DNA of 64,000 bases from positions 56,548 through 120,547 of the forward strand of contig CAMNOV010000001.1 of NCBI GenBank assembly GCA_946547105.1, given 5' to 3'. The notes below the pieces were generated by a model. The model had not been told where the DNA came from. It saw only the letters and a program-made list of their open reading frames with translations, and made no database searches. Position 1 is the first letter of the stretch. Each line of letters starts with the position of its first letter. This DNA comes from an uncultured Clostridia bacterium. Its GTDB lineage: Bacteria > Bacillota > Clostridia > Oscillospirales > Oscillospiraceae. The translations under genes were made by a program, and so were the position numbers. Shown here in pieces: positions 35,191 through 45,600 of this stretch.

Positions 35191-35769
35191 ATGCGGAACT
35201 GGACAGAAATTGAAACTCAATACATCACTGGAAACATGAGCCAGAAGGAGCTCGCAGAGAGCCTTCAGATCAGCTATTCGACCCTGTCGAAGGTGGCCAC
35301 GGAAAACAAGTGGAGCGACAAGCGGAAGAAGTTCCGCAAGAAAGCGGCAAACAAAGGCCTCGAGCGCGCGGGCGCGCGGATCAGCAGGAAGCTTGCCAGG
35401 CTCGCCGAGGGCACGGAGCTGCTGATCGACGCCGCCCTGAAAGCGCTGGGGGATGAGCAGCAGTTCTATCGCTACATTGTGACGGACGGCATGGGCGAGG
35501 GCGTGAGCGTGACGAAGGAACAGATCTTTGAGAAGCTCGACGCCAAAGCGCTGAAGGATGTGACATCCGCCCTGCGCGACCTGACGGCCATGAGACGCGA
35601 TCTGTTCGGCCTGCCGACCCAGGGCGAGACCGTGGCACAGAAGATCGCACAGGAGAAGCTGGAGCTTGAGAAGCGAAAGCTGGAGCATGAGATCAGCGAG
35701 GGAGAGGACGGCGAGTCCGGCGTCATCCTGATCCCAGAGCGGAGCGGAGGCCGACCCGACGATGAGTAA
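35191..35769 (+). CDS. terS: Terminase small subunit-like protein
   Basis: A 192-aa protein with an N-terminal HTH (MSQKELAESLQISYSTLSKVA, about 15-35), a helical middle and an acidic tail. Its place directly before the large terminase gene, overlapping it by 8 bases, and the HTH suit a small terminase subunit that recognises phage DNA. AAAAGGAGGGG lies upstream. Confidence 0.82.
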   Translation: MRNWTEIETQYITGNMSQKELAESLQISYSTLSKVATENKWSDKRKKFRKKAANKGLERAGARISRKLARLAEGTELLIDAALKALGDEQQFYRYIVTDGMGEGVSVTKEQIFEKLDAKALKDVTSALRDLTAMRRDLFGLPTQGETVAQKIAQEKLELEKRKLEHEISEGEDGESGVILIPERSGGRPDDE

Positions 35770-37279
35770 CGCAGTCGAGGAAACAAGCCGGAACGTGATA
35801 TGGGCCCCGCAGCCGAAGCAGGCCGAGTTCATGCGCAGGACGGAATACGAGGCGCTGTACGGCGGCGCCGCCGGCGGCGGCAAGAGCGACGCCCTGCTGA
35901 TCGAGGCGCTGCGCCAGGTGGACATCCCGCACTACCGGGGGATCATCTTCCGGAAAACCTACGAGCAGCTTTCGGAGCTGATCGACCGGTCCCAGACGCT
36001 TTACTCGCTGGCCTTCCCGAAAGCCAGGTACAACGAGGGGAAGCACATGTGGAAATTTCCGAGCGGGGCGAAGATCTTCTTCGGAAATATGCAGCACAGC
36101 AAGGACAGGACGAACTATCAGGGCAAGCGCTACGACTTCATCGGCTTTGACGAGCTCACTCACTTCACCTGGGAAGAGTACAGCTACATGTTCTCCCGAA
36201 ACAGACCGAGCAAAAATCCGCGGAGCAGGAAACGGACTGTCTGCTATATGCGCGCGGCCACCAACCCGGGCGGGATCGGCCACGGCTGGGTGAAGGAGCG
36301 CTTTATAAAGCCGGCAGATCCTGGGACGAGGATCAGCGAAGAGGTGACGGTGCGCGATCCGGAGGGGAAAGAAATCAAGATCATCCGCGACCGCGTGTTC
36401 ATCCAGGCAAAGGTTTTTGACAACAAGGCGCTGCTGGACGAGGACCCGGAATACCTCGGCAGCCTGGCGCTGCTGCCGGAAAAGGAACGGAAGGCGCTGC
36501 TGGAGGGCGACTGGGACAGCTACGAGGGCCAGTACTTCACGGAGTTCCGCACCGCGCCGGACCTGAACGAGGCGAGAGACCACGGCTGCACGGAGAGCGC
36601 CGAGCAGCTGCTGCAGGAGCGGCGCTGGACGCACGTGATCGATCCGATCGATCTTTCTCACGGCGAGTCGCGCGGCTGGCGGATCTACCGCAGCTACGAC
36701 TTCGGCTACGGAAAACCCTTCAGCTGCGCCTGGTGGGCGGTTGACTACGACGGCGTGCTGTACCGGGTGCTGGAGCTCTATGGGTGTGCCGGTACGCCGA
36801 ACGAGGGCGTGAAATGGACGCCGGACCAGCAGTTTGAGAAGATCGCGGAGATCGAGCGCACGCATCCCTGGCTCAAGGGAAAGCGCATCGAGGGCGTCGC
36901 GGACCCGAGCATCTGGGACGGCAGCCGGGGCGAGAGCGTGGCCGACACGGCCTCGAAGTATGGGATCTACTTCTCGCCGGGCGTCAACGAACGGATCCCC
37001 GGCTGGATGCAGTGCCATTACAGGCTGCAGTTTGACAACAACGGATACCCGCGGATGTACGTCTTCAAGGGATGCAACGCGTTCATCCGGACGATCCCGC
37101 TGATGATGTACGATCCGGTGAAGCCGGAGGATCTGAACACGAGCCTCGAGGACCACGTGGCCGACGAGTGGCGATACATGTGCATGTCGCGGCCGATCAA
37201 GCCGATGCGGCCAGAAGAGAAAAAGGAGGTCCGGTTCGTCAACGACCCGCTGGACCTGTTGAAGGAGAGGAGACACTGA
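35762..37279 (+). CDS. terL: Terminase large subunit
   Basis: A 505-aa packaging motor and nuclease. Walker A YGGAAGGGKSDAL near residues 33-45, Walker B-like FIGFDELTHF near 125-134, then the C-terminal RNase H-like nuclease: SYDFGYGKPF (first Asp) near 316 and GVADPSIWDG near 378. It cuts and packages the genome into the prohead. Full length, coupled to the small subunit and followed 1 base later by the portal gene. Confidence 0.95.
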   Translation: MSNAVEETSRNVIWAPQPKQAEFMRRTEYEALYGGAAGGGKSDALLIEALRQVDIPHYRGIIFRKTYEQLSELIDRSQTLYSLAFPKARYNEGKHMWKFPSGAKIFFGNMQHSKDRTNYQGKRYDFIGFDELTHFTWEEYSYMFSRNRPSKNPRSRKRTVCYMRAATNPGGIGHGWVKERFIKPADPGTRISEEVTVRDPEGKEIKIIRDRVFIQAKVFDNKALLDEDPEYLGSLALLPEKERKALLEGDWDSYEGQYFTEFRTAPDLNEARDHGCTESAEQLLQERRWTHVIDPIDLSHGESRGWRIYRSYDFGYGKPFSCAWWAVDYDGVLYRVLELYGCAGTPNEGVKWTPDQQFEKIAEIERTHPWLKGKRIEGVADPSIWDGSRGESVADTASKYGIYFSPGVNERIPGWMQCHYRLQFDNNGYPRMYVFKGCNAFIRTIPLMMYDPVKPEDLNTSLEDHVADEWRYMCMSRPIKPMRPEEKKEVRFVNDPLDLLKERRH

Positions 37280-37280
37280 T

Positions 37281-39194
37281 ATGGACGATTACAGAAGGAG
37301 CGAACAAAGAATGCTGGAGGCTGCCCGGATCACACGCCAGGTGCAAGCCGGGGCTGCGGAGCCGCCGGCTGTGCCGGCGCCGGCGCAGGTCGTCACCGAA
37401 GAAACGCTGATCCGGTGGATGGAGATCCTGAAGAAGTACAAGGCCGGGAAGGCTAATCTTGAGAGCCGTGTGATCGCGGCGGAGAACTGGTGGAAGCTGC
37501 GCAACGATATCGAGGAGGCCAAGAGCAGCAAGCAGGGCCGGTATGATTTCAAGGCGAAGAGCGGCTGGCTGCACAACGTGATCGTGTCAAAGCACGCCGA
37601 CGCGCTCGAAGCCTACCCGGAGGCGAACATCCTGCCGAGGGAAAAGAACGACGTTGAAGAGGCGAGGATGCTGACAGCGATCATCCCATGCATCCTCGAG
37701 CAAAACAAATTCGAGGCGTGCTACAGCGAGAACATCTGGCAGAAGCTGAAAACCGGTACCGCCGTGTACCGCGTGGTCTGGGATCAGGACAAATTGAACG
37801 GGCTGGGCGACGTGCGGATCGACCGCGTCAACCTGCTGAACGTGTTCTGGGAGCCGGGGATCACCAACATCCAAGACAGCAAACACTTCTTCTGCACGCA
37901 CCTGGAGGACCGCGAGGAGCTGGAAAGCCAGTATCCGCAGACGGCGAATCGGATCAAGAGCAAAAGCTTCGAGGCGAGCAAGTTCCTTTACGACGACCAT
38001 GTGGATACGGCGAACATGGCGACGGTGATCGAACACTACTACCATCGCTGGAAGAACGGCAAGCGCGAGCTGCACTATGCGAAGTTCGCGGAGGATATCC
38101 TGCTGGAGAGCACCGAGAACCAGGGGACACCGCTGTACGATCACGGCAGATATCCCTTCGTCATGGACACGCTGTTTCCGATCGAGGGCTCGCCGGCAGG
38201 CTACGGCTTCATCGACCTCGGTAAAAACGCGCAGACGCAGATCGATCTGCTGCGCACGGCCATCCTCAAAAACGCCATGGTCAGCGCGACGCCCCGTTAC
38301 TTCGCGCGCGTCGACGGTGCAATCAACGAGGATGAGTTCCTGGATCTGTCAAAGCCGATCGTACATGTGCAAGGCCAGATGGATGAGACATACATTCGCG
38401 CCATTGAAACCAGCCGCCTGAATGCAAACTACATCAATTACCTGAGTGATATCATCTATGAACTGCGACAGGTGACCGGAAACACGGAGACCAGCACCGG
38501 AAGCAGTACGAGCGGCGCTACGGCTGCGAGCGCGATCGCGGCGCTGCAGGAGGCCAGCGGCAAGGGCAGCCGCGACAGCAGCAGGAGCAGCTACCGCGCC
38601 TTCGCGGAGATCGTGGAGCTGACGATCGAGCTGGCCAGGCAGTTCTATGATACGCCGAGGAAGTTCAGGATCGCCGGCGAAATGGGTGCGGACGACTACA
38701 CGACTTTTGACAACAGCGGGCTCAAGCCGCAGCCGCAGGAAAACCTGGACGGATCTACCGCAGGCGTGAGGCTGCCGGTGTTCGACCTGAAGATCGAGCC
38801 GCAGAAGCGTAACGCCTACACGCGCATGAGTCAGAACGAGTTGGCGCTGCAGTTCTACAACGCGGGCTTCTTTGCTCCGCAGAACGCGGACGGAGCCCTG
38901 ACTGTGCTCGGCATGATGGAGTTCGAGGGCAAGGACCAGATCATGCAGAAGATCGCGGAGAATGGGACGATGGCCCAGCAACTGAAAATGTACCAGCAGA
39001 TGGCTCTGGCGCTGGCAAAGGAATACCGACCGGATCTCGCTGAGGGACTTGCGCAGAGCATGGGCGCCGCTGCGCCTGCGTCGGCGCGGGGGAACGTGGA
39101 GTCGGCGCAGCTCGAAGAAAAAGCGCCGCAGGAAAACAGACGCGTGCAGGCCGCCAGGCAGCGAAGCGCCGAGGCATCGCAGCCACAAGGATGA
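37281..39194 (+). CDS. Portal protein, P22-like
   Basis: A 637-aa portal, the ring through which DNA enters and leaves. The large size, central crown/wing-like segments (LNVFWEPGITNIQDSKHFF near 190-208), a helical stem region with TEDSTGSSTSGATAA-like Ser/Ala stretch near 410-435, and the pairing with an N4-gp56 capsid fit P22-like portals of podoviruses. The C-terminus is Gln/Ala-rich. Call based on order, length and overall pattern. Confidence 0.85.
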   Translation: MDDYRRSEQRMLEAARITRQVQAGAAEPPAVPAPAQVVTEETLIRWMEILKKYKAGKANLESRVIAAENWWKLRNDIEEAKSSKQGRYDFKAKSGWLHNVIVSKHADALEAYPEANILPREKNDVEEARMLTAIIPCILEQNKFEACYSENIWQKLKTGTAVYRVVWDQDKLNGLGDVRIDRVNLLNVFWEPGITNIQDSKHFFCTHLEDREELESQYPQTANRIKSKSFEASKFLYDDHVDTANMATVIEHYYHRWKNGKRELHYAKFAEDILLESTENQGTPLYDHGRYPFVMDTLFPIEGSPAGYGFIDLGKNAQTQIDLLRTAILKNAMVSATPRYFARVDGAINEDEFLDLSKPIVHVQGQMDETYIRAIETSRLNANYINYLSDIIYELRQVTGNTETSTGSSTSGATAASAIAALQEASGKGSRDSSRSSYRAFAEIVELTIELARQFYDTPRKFRIAGEMGADDYTTFDNSGLKPQPQENLDGSTAGVRLPVFDLKIEPQKRNAYTRMSQNELALQFYNAGFFAPQNADGALTVLGMMEFEGKDQIMQKIAENGTMAQQLKMYQQMALALAKEYRPDLAEGLAQSMGAAAPASARGNVESAQLEEKAPQENRRVQAARQRSAEASQPQG

Positions 39195-39198
39195 CGCC

Positions 39199-39516
39199 AT
39201 GATCAGGATCATCTACGAGCGGGACGAGTACACCGTGACTGTCATGGGACACGCGGGAAGCGCCGAAGCCGGGAAGGATACCGTCTGCGCTTTCGTCTCC
39301 GCCCTGTCGGAGGCAATGATGAAAAGAGTAAAAGGGAACAGGAAGTGGCAGCCGGCCTATTGCATCAACAGGGAAAAAGCCATCGTCCGCGTGCATCTGA
39401 CGCCGCGGAGCCGATATGAGGCGCTGACGGCGAGGGAAATGCTCGAGACCGTCTGCGCTGGCTACCGTGCGGTCGCCGCTGATTACCCGGAGTTCGTCAG
39501 ATTCGAGGAGAGATAG
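39199..39516 (+). CDS. Prp-family cysteine protease of the prophage
   Basis: A 105-aa protease related to Prp, which removes the N-terminal extension of ribosomal protein L27 in Firmicutes. The catalytic pair is His18 in VMGHAGSAEAGKD and Cys30 in DTVCAFVSALSE, the spacing of known Prp proteins. Phage Prp homologues cut phage structural proteins at LxLQFFA. Here both scaffold and capsid carry LGLQFFA. ATG 39199 gives the family-like start MIRIIYERD. Located between portal and fibre genes. Confidence 0.88.
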   Translation: MIRIIYERDEYTVTVMGHAGSAEAGKDTVCAFVSALSEAMMKRVKGNRKWQPAYCINREKAIVRVHLTPRSRYEALTAREMLETVCAGYRAVAADYPEFVRFEER

Positions 39517-39519
39517 CGC

Positions 39520-41244
39520 ATGGCAACATACTATTTGCCGGATCAGACAGGATGGAGCGGCAGCAGTTCGGAGAGCATTGACATCATGCTCCGCTTCGAG
39601 ATCGAACAGAGCTACGACGCGGCCACGAACAAAAGCACCTTGACGGTTAAGATGCAGGCCAAGCTGACGGGCAGCGGCTATACCTTCTCAGACTACCAGA
39701 TCGAAGCTGGCACGATACAGATCGGGAGCGGCAGCGCGCAAAGCGCCGTCGGTTGCAACGTCAACCTGAACACGCTCAACGTGTGGCGGTATCTGACGAG
39801 CGGCGGCAGTACGAAAACCTGGACCTATACGGTGACGCACAATGCGGACGGAACGGCAAGCGTGCCCTTCCACATGACCGCGTTCAACATCTACAAGTAC
39901 TACAACGGCAGCCACAACTGCCGCTTTTCGGGAGATCACACGGCCACGCTCAGTCTGGCAGAGGCCAGGCGCAGCACAATCGCAAGCTGCAGCACAAGCG
40001 TGAACACTCAGGGCAGTATCGCTCTGAGTATGAACCGGACCGGAAATCTGTACCATAAGGCACAGGTGAAGCTCGACAGCACGGTGCTGACGACGACGTC
40101 CGCCTTCGCAACGACGATCTCGATCTCCGTGCCCAGGAGCTGGTTTAGCTCCAAGCCGAATGATACGAGCTTCTCGGTCACGGTGAGCGTGCAGAGCTAC
40201 ACCGACAGCAGCTGCACCACGGCCTGCGGCACGCCGGACACCAGAACGGTGACGATCAACGCCGACAGCGGTATGAAGCCGGTCCTTCAGAGCGGGTACG
40301 CGTCTGCAAGTCCGTACAACACAGGAAGCGCCGCCGAAGGGATCAACAAATTTGTCTCCGGTTACTCAAAAGCCACTGTCACGCTGGACAGCAGCAAGCT
40401 CGACATGAGTGCGGCGGTCGGCGCGGATGTGAGCACCATCAAGGTCGAAGGCGGCGGCGTGACGGCAACGAGCTCGCCATACCGGACGGGTGTACTGCGC
40501 GACACGGCGACGATCACGGTCACGGTGACAGACACCAGGGGACGGAGCGGGACCCTGACGCTGAGCGTGACCGCGCTGGCCTACAACAACCCGAGGCTGA
40601 GCGCGATCACGGTGATCCGCTGCAATTCCTCGGGGACGGAGGCGGAGGACGGCGCTTACTACGCGGTAACCGCGACGCTGACGATCAGCAGCCTGGACGG
40701 CGCCAACAGCGCGACGCTGACCGCAAACGGAAACGCATTGACGAGTGGGACGCGTCGGATCCTCGGCGGGTCGCTGAACGCGGACCAGAGCTACACGGTG
40801 ACGATCCTCGGCGAGGACGCGCTGGGGAACACAGCAATGGTGACAGTTGTGCTGCCGGGGCGGAAGTGGGCGATGCGCTTCCGGGAAGACGGGAACGGAG
40901 TCGGCTTCGGCATGACGCCGGAGATCGGATTCGCGATCGAGATACCGGAGAGCTGGAGCATCCTTATCGGAGCACATAAGATCTGGGGGAAACGAGTCGG
41001 CTTGAATGCCGGCGGGTCGACCACTGTGCAGCTCAGCCCTTGGACGCAGTACCTGGTGACACCGGATTACGGTCAGGTGTGGATCGTGCAGACAAGAGCT
41101 GCCAATCAGCAGCCGCTTGTGGCCACAGCTTTCTCAGCCGTGAGCAACAGCAATATCAGCTGCACGGCAGGAAGCGACTGCACGCTCACACTTCAAAATA
41201 CGCACAGCTCGTATTCATACGCATTCGACATCAGAAAACTTTGA
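39520..41244 (+). CDS. DUF859-like virion structural protein (probable receptor-binding fibre)
   Basis: A 574-aa beta-rich, Ser/Thr/Gly-rich protein. YYLPDQTGWSGSSSESI, TYTVTHNADGTASVPFH and near the C-terminus WAMRFREDGNGVGFGM resemble DUF859 minor structural proteins of Firmicutes phages, which decorate the virion. ATG 39520 is 3 bases after the Prp stop. A role in host recognition is inferred. Confidence 0.72.
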   Translation: MATYYLPDQTGWSGSSSESIDIMLRFEIEQSYDAATNKSTLTVKMQAKLTGSGYTFSDYQIEAGTIQIGSGSAQSAVGCNVNLNTLNVWRYLTSGGSTKTWTYTVTHNADGTASVPFHMTAFNIYKYYNGSHNCRFSGDHTATLSLAEARRSTIASCSTSVNTQGSIALSMNRTGNLYHKAQVKLDSTVLTTTSAFATTISISVPRSWFSSKPNDTSFSVTVSVQSYTDSSCTTACGTPDTRTVTINADSGMKPVLQSGYASASPYNTGSAAEGINKFVSGYSKATVTLDSSKLDMSAAVGADVSTIKVEGGGVTATSSPYRTGVLRDTATITVTVTDTRGRSGTLTLSVTALAYNNPRLSAITVIRCNSSGTEAEDGAYYAVTATLTISSLDGANSATLTANGNALTSGTRRILGGSLNADQSYTVTILGEDALGNTAMVTVVLPGRKWAMRFREDGNGVGFGMTPEIGFAIEIPESWSILIGAHKIWGKRVGLNAGGSTTVQLSPWTQYLVTPDYGQVWIVQTRAANQQPLVATAFSAVSNSNISCTAGSDCTLTLQNTHSSYSYAFDIRKL

Positions 41245-41256
41245 GGAGGGGCCAGG

Positions 41257-42687
41257 ATGGACGAGAAGAGATACAAGAGGATCCAGGAGAAGATCAACAA
41301 CACAGGGGCCGCCGACGCCAGAGAGCGCGCCGAGCTGCAGAGCATCGCGGCGCGGCCGGTGCAGGTGGAGCAGCCGGCGCAGCCGGTAAGACCGGCCCAA
41401 CCGAGGCAGGCGGCGAGCGTGCAGAGCGCCCAGGGACCGCAGGCCGACGAGCAGCAGAACAGCGGCCGTGCTTATCAGACCTACGAGGAGACCGGCGAAG
41501 CGGCGCCGCAGAACGCACCGTCCCCGCAGCCGCAGGAAACGCCGAACGCAGGGGGCGGCTATGTCAGCCCGTACAGCCAGCAGATCAACGACTTGTACCA
41601 GCAGATCACCGGACGCCAGCCCTTCAGCTACAACATCGACGAGGACGCCATGTGGCAGAGTCTGAAAGCCGACTATCAGCAGATGGGGAAGAAGGCCATG
41701 CGCGACACCATGGGGCGTGCGGCGGGGCTGACGGGCGGCTACGGCAGCAGCTACGGCCAGGCGGCAGGCCAGGCGGCTTATGACGAGTACCTCACGCAGC
41801 TGAGCGAGCGGGCGCCGGAGCTCTACGACCGGGCGCTGAACCGCTACCAGCAGGAGGGGAACGATATGCTGGACCGCCTCGGCATGCTGATGGAGCGTGA
41901 CGCGAACGATTATAACCGCTACGCGAGCGAGCGGGCCTACGCCGACGAGCGCGCGGATCTGGAGTACCAGCGGCAGCAGAGGGAGAAGGAGTACGCCGAC
42001 AGCCGCGCCGACGTGGAATACCAGCGCCAGCAGAAGGAGCGGGACTACATCATCGGGCTGATCCAATACGGCTACAATCCGACGGACGAGGATCTCGCCG
42101 GCGCTGGCATGACCAGGGAAGAAGCGGACAAGCTGGCCGCGTACTGGCAGGCGGGCAACCCGGACATGGCCTACCGCCTCGGCCTGATCAGCGCCGATGA
42201 ATACTACCGCATGACCGGAGAGTATCCGGCTGGGTATACGCCGGAGATCACGACGCCGGTATATTACGGAACCGGTTCCGGGGGCAACGACGGTAACGGC
42301 GACGGCGGGCAGGGCCTCTCTGATGAAGAGTTCAAGCGGCTGATGCAGGGCGTCGGTACGTCGAGAAGCGATGCGGAAAGGGCGGCGACCATCCAAAGAC
42401 TCAAGGAGTCCGGCGTGTACGATAAGCTGTCGCCCGAACAGCAGAATCTGCTGAACCGGGTGAAAGGATCGGCGGCTGGCACAAGAGGCAGCGGAGGCCA
42501 GGGCTATACCTACGGCAGCGGGATCCCGGCGCAGCAGTTCTACAGCATCGAATCTGCTATCGCCAATGCGGGATCTCCGGCAGCAGCGATGAGTCAGTTT
42601 GATAAAATCACAGACAGCACCTTCAACAATATGAGCAAGGCACAGCTCGATCGACTGTCCGCAGCTATGAGGAAGGCAGGGACGTAA
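41257..42687 (+). CDS. Phage virion or ejection protein, unknown family
   Basis: A 476-aa protein. Residues about 25-105 are Pro/Gln/Ala-rich and disordered. A Gly-rich stretch (GRAAGLTGGYGSSYGQAAGQAA, split here as GRAAGLTGGY and GSSYGQAAGQ) near 150 resembles membrane-active motifs of ejected proteins. A tandem repeat follows near 225-265 (ADERADLEYQRQQREKEY and ADSRADVEYQRQQKERDY). Placement before the giant gene suggests a virion role. Not recognised. Confidence 0.62.
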   Translation: MDEKRYKRIQEKINNTGAADARERAELQSIAARPVQVEQPAQPVRPAQPRQAASVQSAQGPQADEQQNSGRAYQTYEETGEAAPQNAPSPQPQETPNAGGGYVSPYSQQINDLYQQITGRQPFSYNIDEDAMWQSLKADYQQMGKKAMRDTMGRAAGLTGGYGSSYGQAAGQAAYDEYLTQLSERAPELYDRALNRYQQEGNDMLDRLGMLMERDANDYNRYASERAYADERADLEYQRQQREKEYADSRADVEYQRQQKERDYIIGLIQYGYNPTDEDLAGAGMTREEADKLAAYWQAGNPDMAYRLGLISADEYYRMTGEYPAGYTPEITTPVYYGTGSGGNDGNGDGGQGLSDEEFKRLMQGVGTSRSDAERAATIQRLKESGVYDKLSPEQQNLLNRVKGSAAGTRGSGGQGYTYGSGIPAQQFYSIESAIANAGSPAAAMSQFDKITDSTFNNMSKAQLDRLSAAMRKAGT

Positions 42688-42688
42688 T

Positions 42689-45600
42689 ATGACAAAAGAT
42701 GAATTTCTGAAAAGCAGGCAGGGGAGCGACGCGAGGCAGAGCTCCCCTGCCTCTGAGCAGACAGGCAAGACAAGTGCGAGCAGCGCCGGGAGCGGAACGC
42801 TTACAAAGCAGGAGTTCTTGAAGTTGAGACAGCAGGGGGGGCAGCTGCCGTGGCAGGATGAGTCACCCTATGCGAGCCTGCTGCCGGGCTATCAGCCGAA
42901 GCAGCAGCGCTCCGGTCAAGTGTTCACGTTCTCGGGCGCCGGCGGGAAGATCGACGGCGGCAGCGAGTGGAGACGCGATATCGACGTGACCGACGGCAAT
43001 CGGCTTGTCAATCTCGCCAGCTACGACAGCGCGACCGATCGCTTCCTGCGGGAGCTGCAGGAGGAGCGGGACAAGGCGGCGGCCTCCGGCATGAGCAGCG
43101 AGGACTGGTACGCGCAGCGGAAGAACGAGCTGCAGATCCTGAGCGAGGAAAACGCCAAGGCACAGGGCGCCAAGCAGAAAGCGTCCGCCGGACTCGGCGC
43201 AGGAGCAGCAGCCGGTGAGTTCGGCTATATGTTTGAAGACGAACGCAAGGCGGCCGAGGAAGCATACGGATCTGCCAAGGATGAAGCGGACAAGGCGTTT
43301 CAAGCGCTGCAGGACGCGAAAAAGCGGCTGAGCTATGCCGAGCTCTTCCGTTGGGACGACACACGAAACGGGGAAGGATTCCAGGCCGCCGCAGAAAAAG
43401 GCGCGGCCAGCGACCGGAACAAGGTCACGCTCGCCGAGCGGGAAAGAGAGAACATCCTCAACGGCGGGTACAACTCCGACGTCAACGTCCTGATGCGCGA
43501 CGACTATGATCCATACTTCGACATCGACCCGGAGTCGCTCCTCGCTTACACGCACATGAGCGAGGACGAGAAAGAGATCTACAACTACCTGCTGGGCGCA
43601 CGCGGCGAGCAGGCGGCCGACGAGTACCTGGAAGATATCCGGGAGACTCTGAACGCCAGACAGGGCTATGCGGCGGCCGAGCGGATCGAGCAGCAGGGGA
43701 AGGGCCTGCGGCTGGTCAACGAGCTGGCACTCGCCGGCGGGTCCGGCCTGGAAAACGCGGTCGAAGGCATCGGCCAGAACTTCAGCGCGAAGGCGCGCAA
43801 GACCTCGCCCACGCAGTACGCGAGCCAGTATGCCCGGCAGAACATCGAGAGACACAGCGGGCCGAGGCTCGCAGGCCGCAGCCTGGAAGGCGTCGCCTAC
43901 GATGCGACGAATACCATGGCCAACATGGTGCCGAGCCTCGCCGTCGGCGCGATCAACCCGATCGCCGGCGCGGCGACGATGGGTCTGCAGAGCAAGGGCA
44001 ACGCCTACAAGCAGGCGCTGGACGAGGGCTATACCAGAGGACAGGCCGAGATCTACTCTTTCACGATAGGCACAGCCGAAGCCGGACTGCAGTATCTGCT
44101 GGGCGGCTTTGCCAAGCTGGGCGGCATTGAGCAGTTCACCGGGAAGATGACGGCGAAGATCGGCAAGGCCGGCCTGCGAGCCGCGGCGGAGATCGGCATC
44201 GATATTGTGGGCGAGAACACGGAGGAGTACCTGCAGAACAAGCTGGAGCCTCTGCTGCGCAACACGATCTTCGGCGAGAACAACGAGATCCGTCTGTGGG
44301 ATGACGAGGACACCTACACGCTGATCCTCACCACGTTGACGACCGGCATAATGAACGGCGCAGAGAAGGGCGTCAACGTAGCGCTCACGAGGAATCAGAT
44401 CCGCAGCGTAGGCAAGAGCTGGATGCAGCAGGGCCTGGACACGGAACTGATCGAGAAAGCGGCGGCGATGGAGGACTCGAGCGTGCAGCAGCTCGCCACA
44501 CAGCTGCAGGCCGAGGGACACAAGCCCAGCGCCCGAGAGCTCGGCGAGCTGGCGATCGCCTATGAGGCGGCCGGCGGCGACATGAGCTTTGTGATCGAGC
44601 ATTCGCTGAAAACGGACGAGAAGGCCACTGACGCCATTCGGAAAACGGAAGGGCAGGACGCTGTGCCCGGCGGGGAAAACGCGGCAGAGACCGAGATCGA
44701 GCGCGCCGCGGCCATCCACGGCAAAGACGCGAAGGTGATCGAGGACATGTACCAGGAGGGACAGGACGCGGACGAATACGCCCGCGCCATGGACGCCGGT
44801 ATAAATCTGCTGGCCGCCGAAGGATCCAACCGGGAGGCTCTGGACAGGAGCAGCCTGACCGCCTATCTGACAGAGCAGCAGAAGAACGCCGCCTGGGAGA
44901 TCGGTCATGTCAAGTATGAGAACCGACAGCAGCGCGCCGCCGAGCTCAGCCGGAGAGGAAGCGAGCGGGAGGTGAGCGAGATCCGGCAGGGGAACGTCAG
45001 CTATGAAGGCGCGACGATCGACGGCGTGGAGTATCAGGGCGTGGACCGTGCTGCGCTGAGCGAGCAGACAAGAAAGCAGGCGGACGCCTGCGGCAGCCTG
45101 GCCGAGTCGCTCGGCGTAGATCTGACCTTCTTCGACGGGGAAGGCAGCGACACTCAGGGCGCGTATCGTCAGGGCGGAAAGATCTATCTGAACGTGAACG
45201 CAAAGGGAAGCATGGGCGAGGCACTGCTTGTCAGCACCTTCAGCCATGAGGTCACGCACTTCGCTGAGGAGTACGGCGGGACCGCCTATGAGGAGCTGCG
45301 CAGCTATGTCGTCAAGACGCTGGCCGGGAACGACACGGCGAAGTTTGAACAGCTGGTGGAGGCCAAGCGCAAGACGCGCGGCGGGATCAGCTATGAGGAA
45401 GCGCTGAGCGAGGTCGTGGCCGACGGCTGCGAGATGATGCTGCGGGACACGCACGCGCCGGAGAGGCTTGCCCGGGAAAACCCGACGCTGCTGCGGCAGA
45501 TCTGCGACTGGCTGGACGGCTGGGTGAAGAAGATCAAGGCTGCCTTCGGCGGCGTGGACGCCCGGCACCCGGAGGCAAAGGCGCTGATGGAGAACGCCGA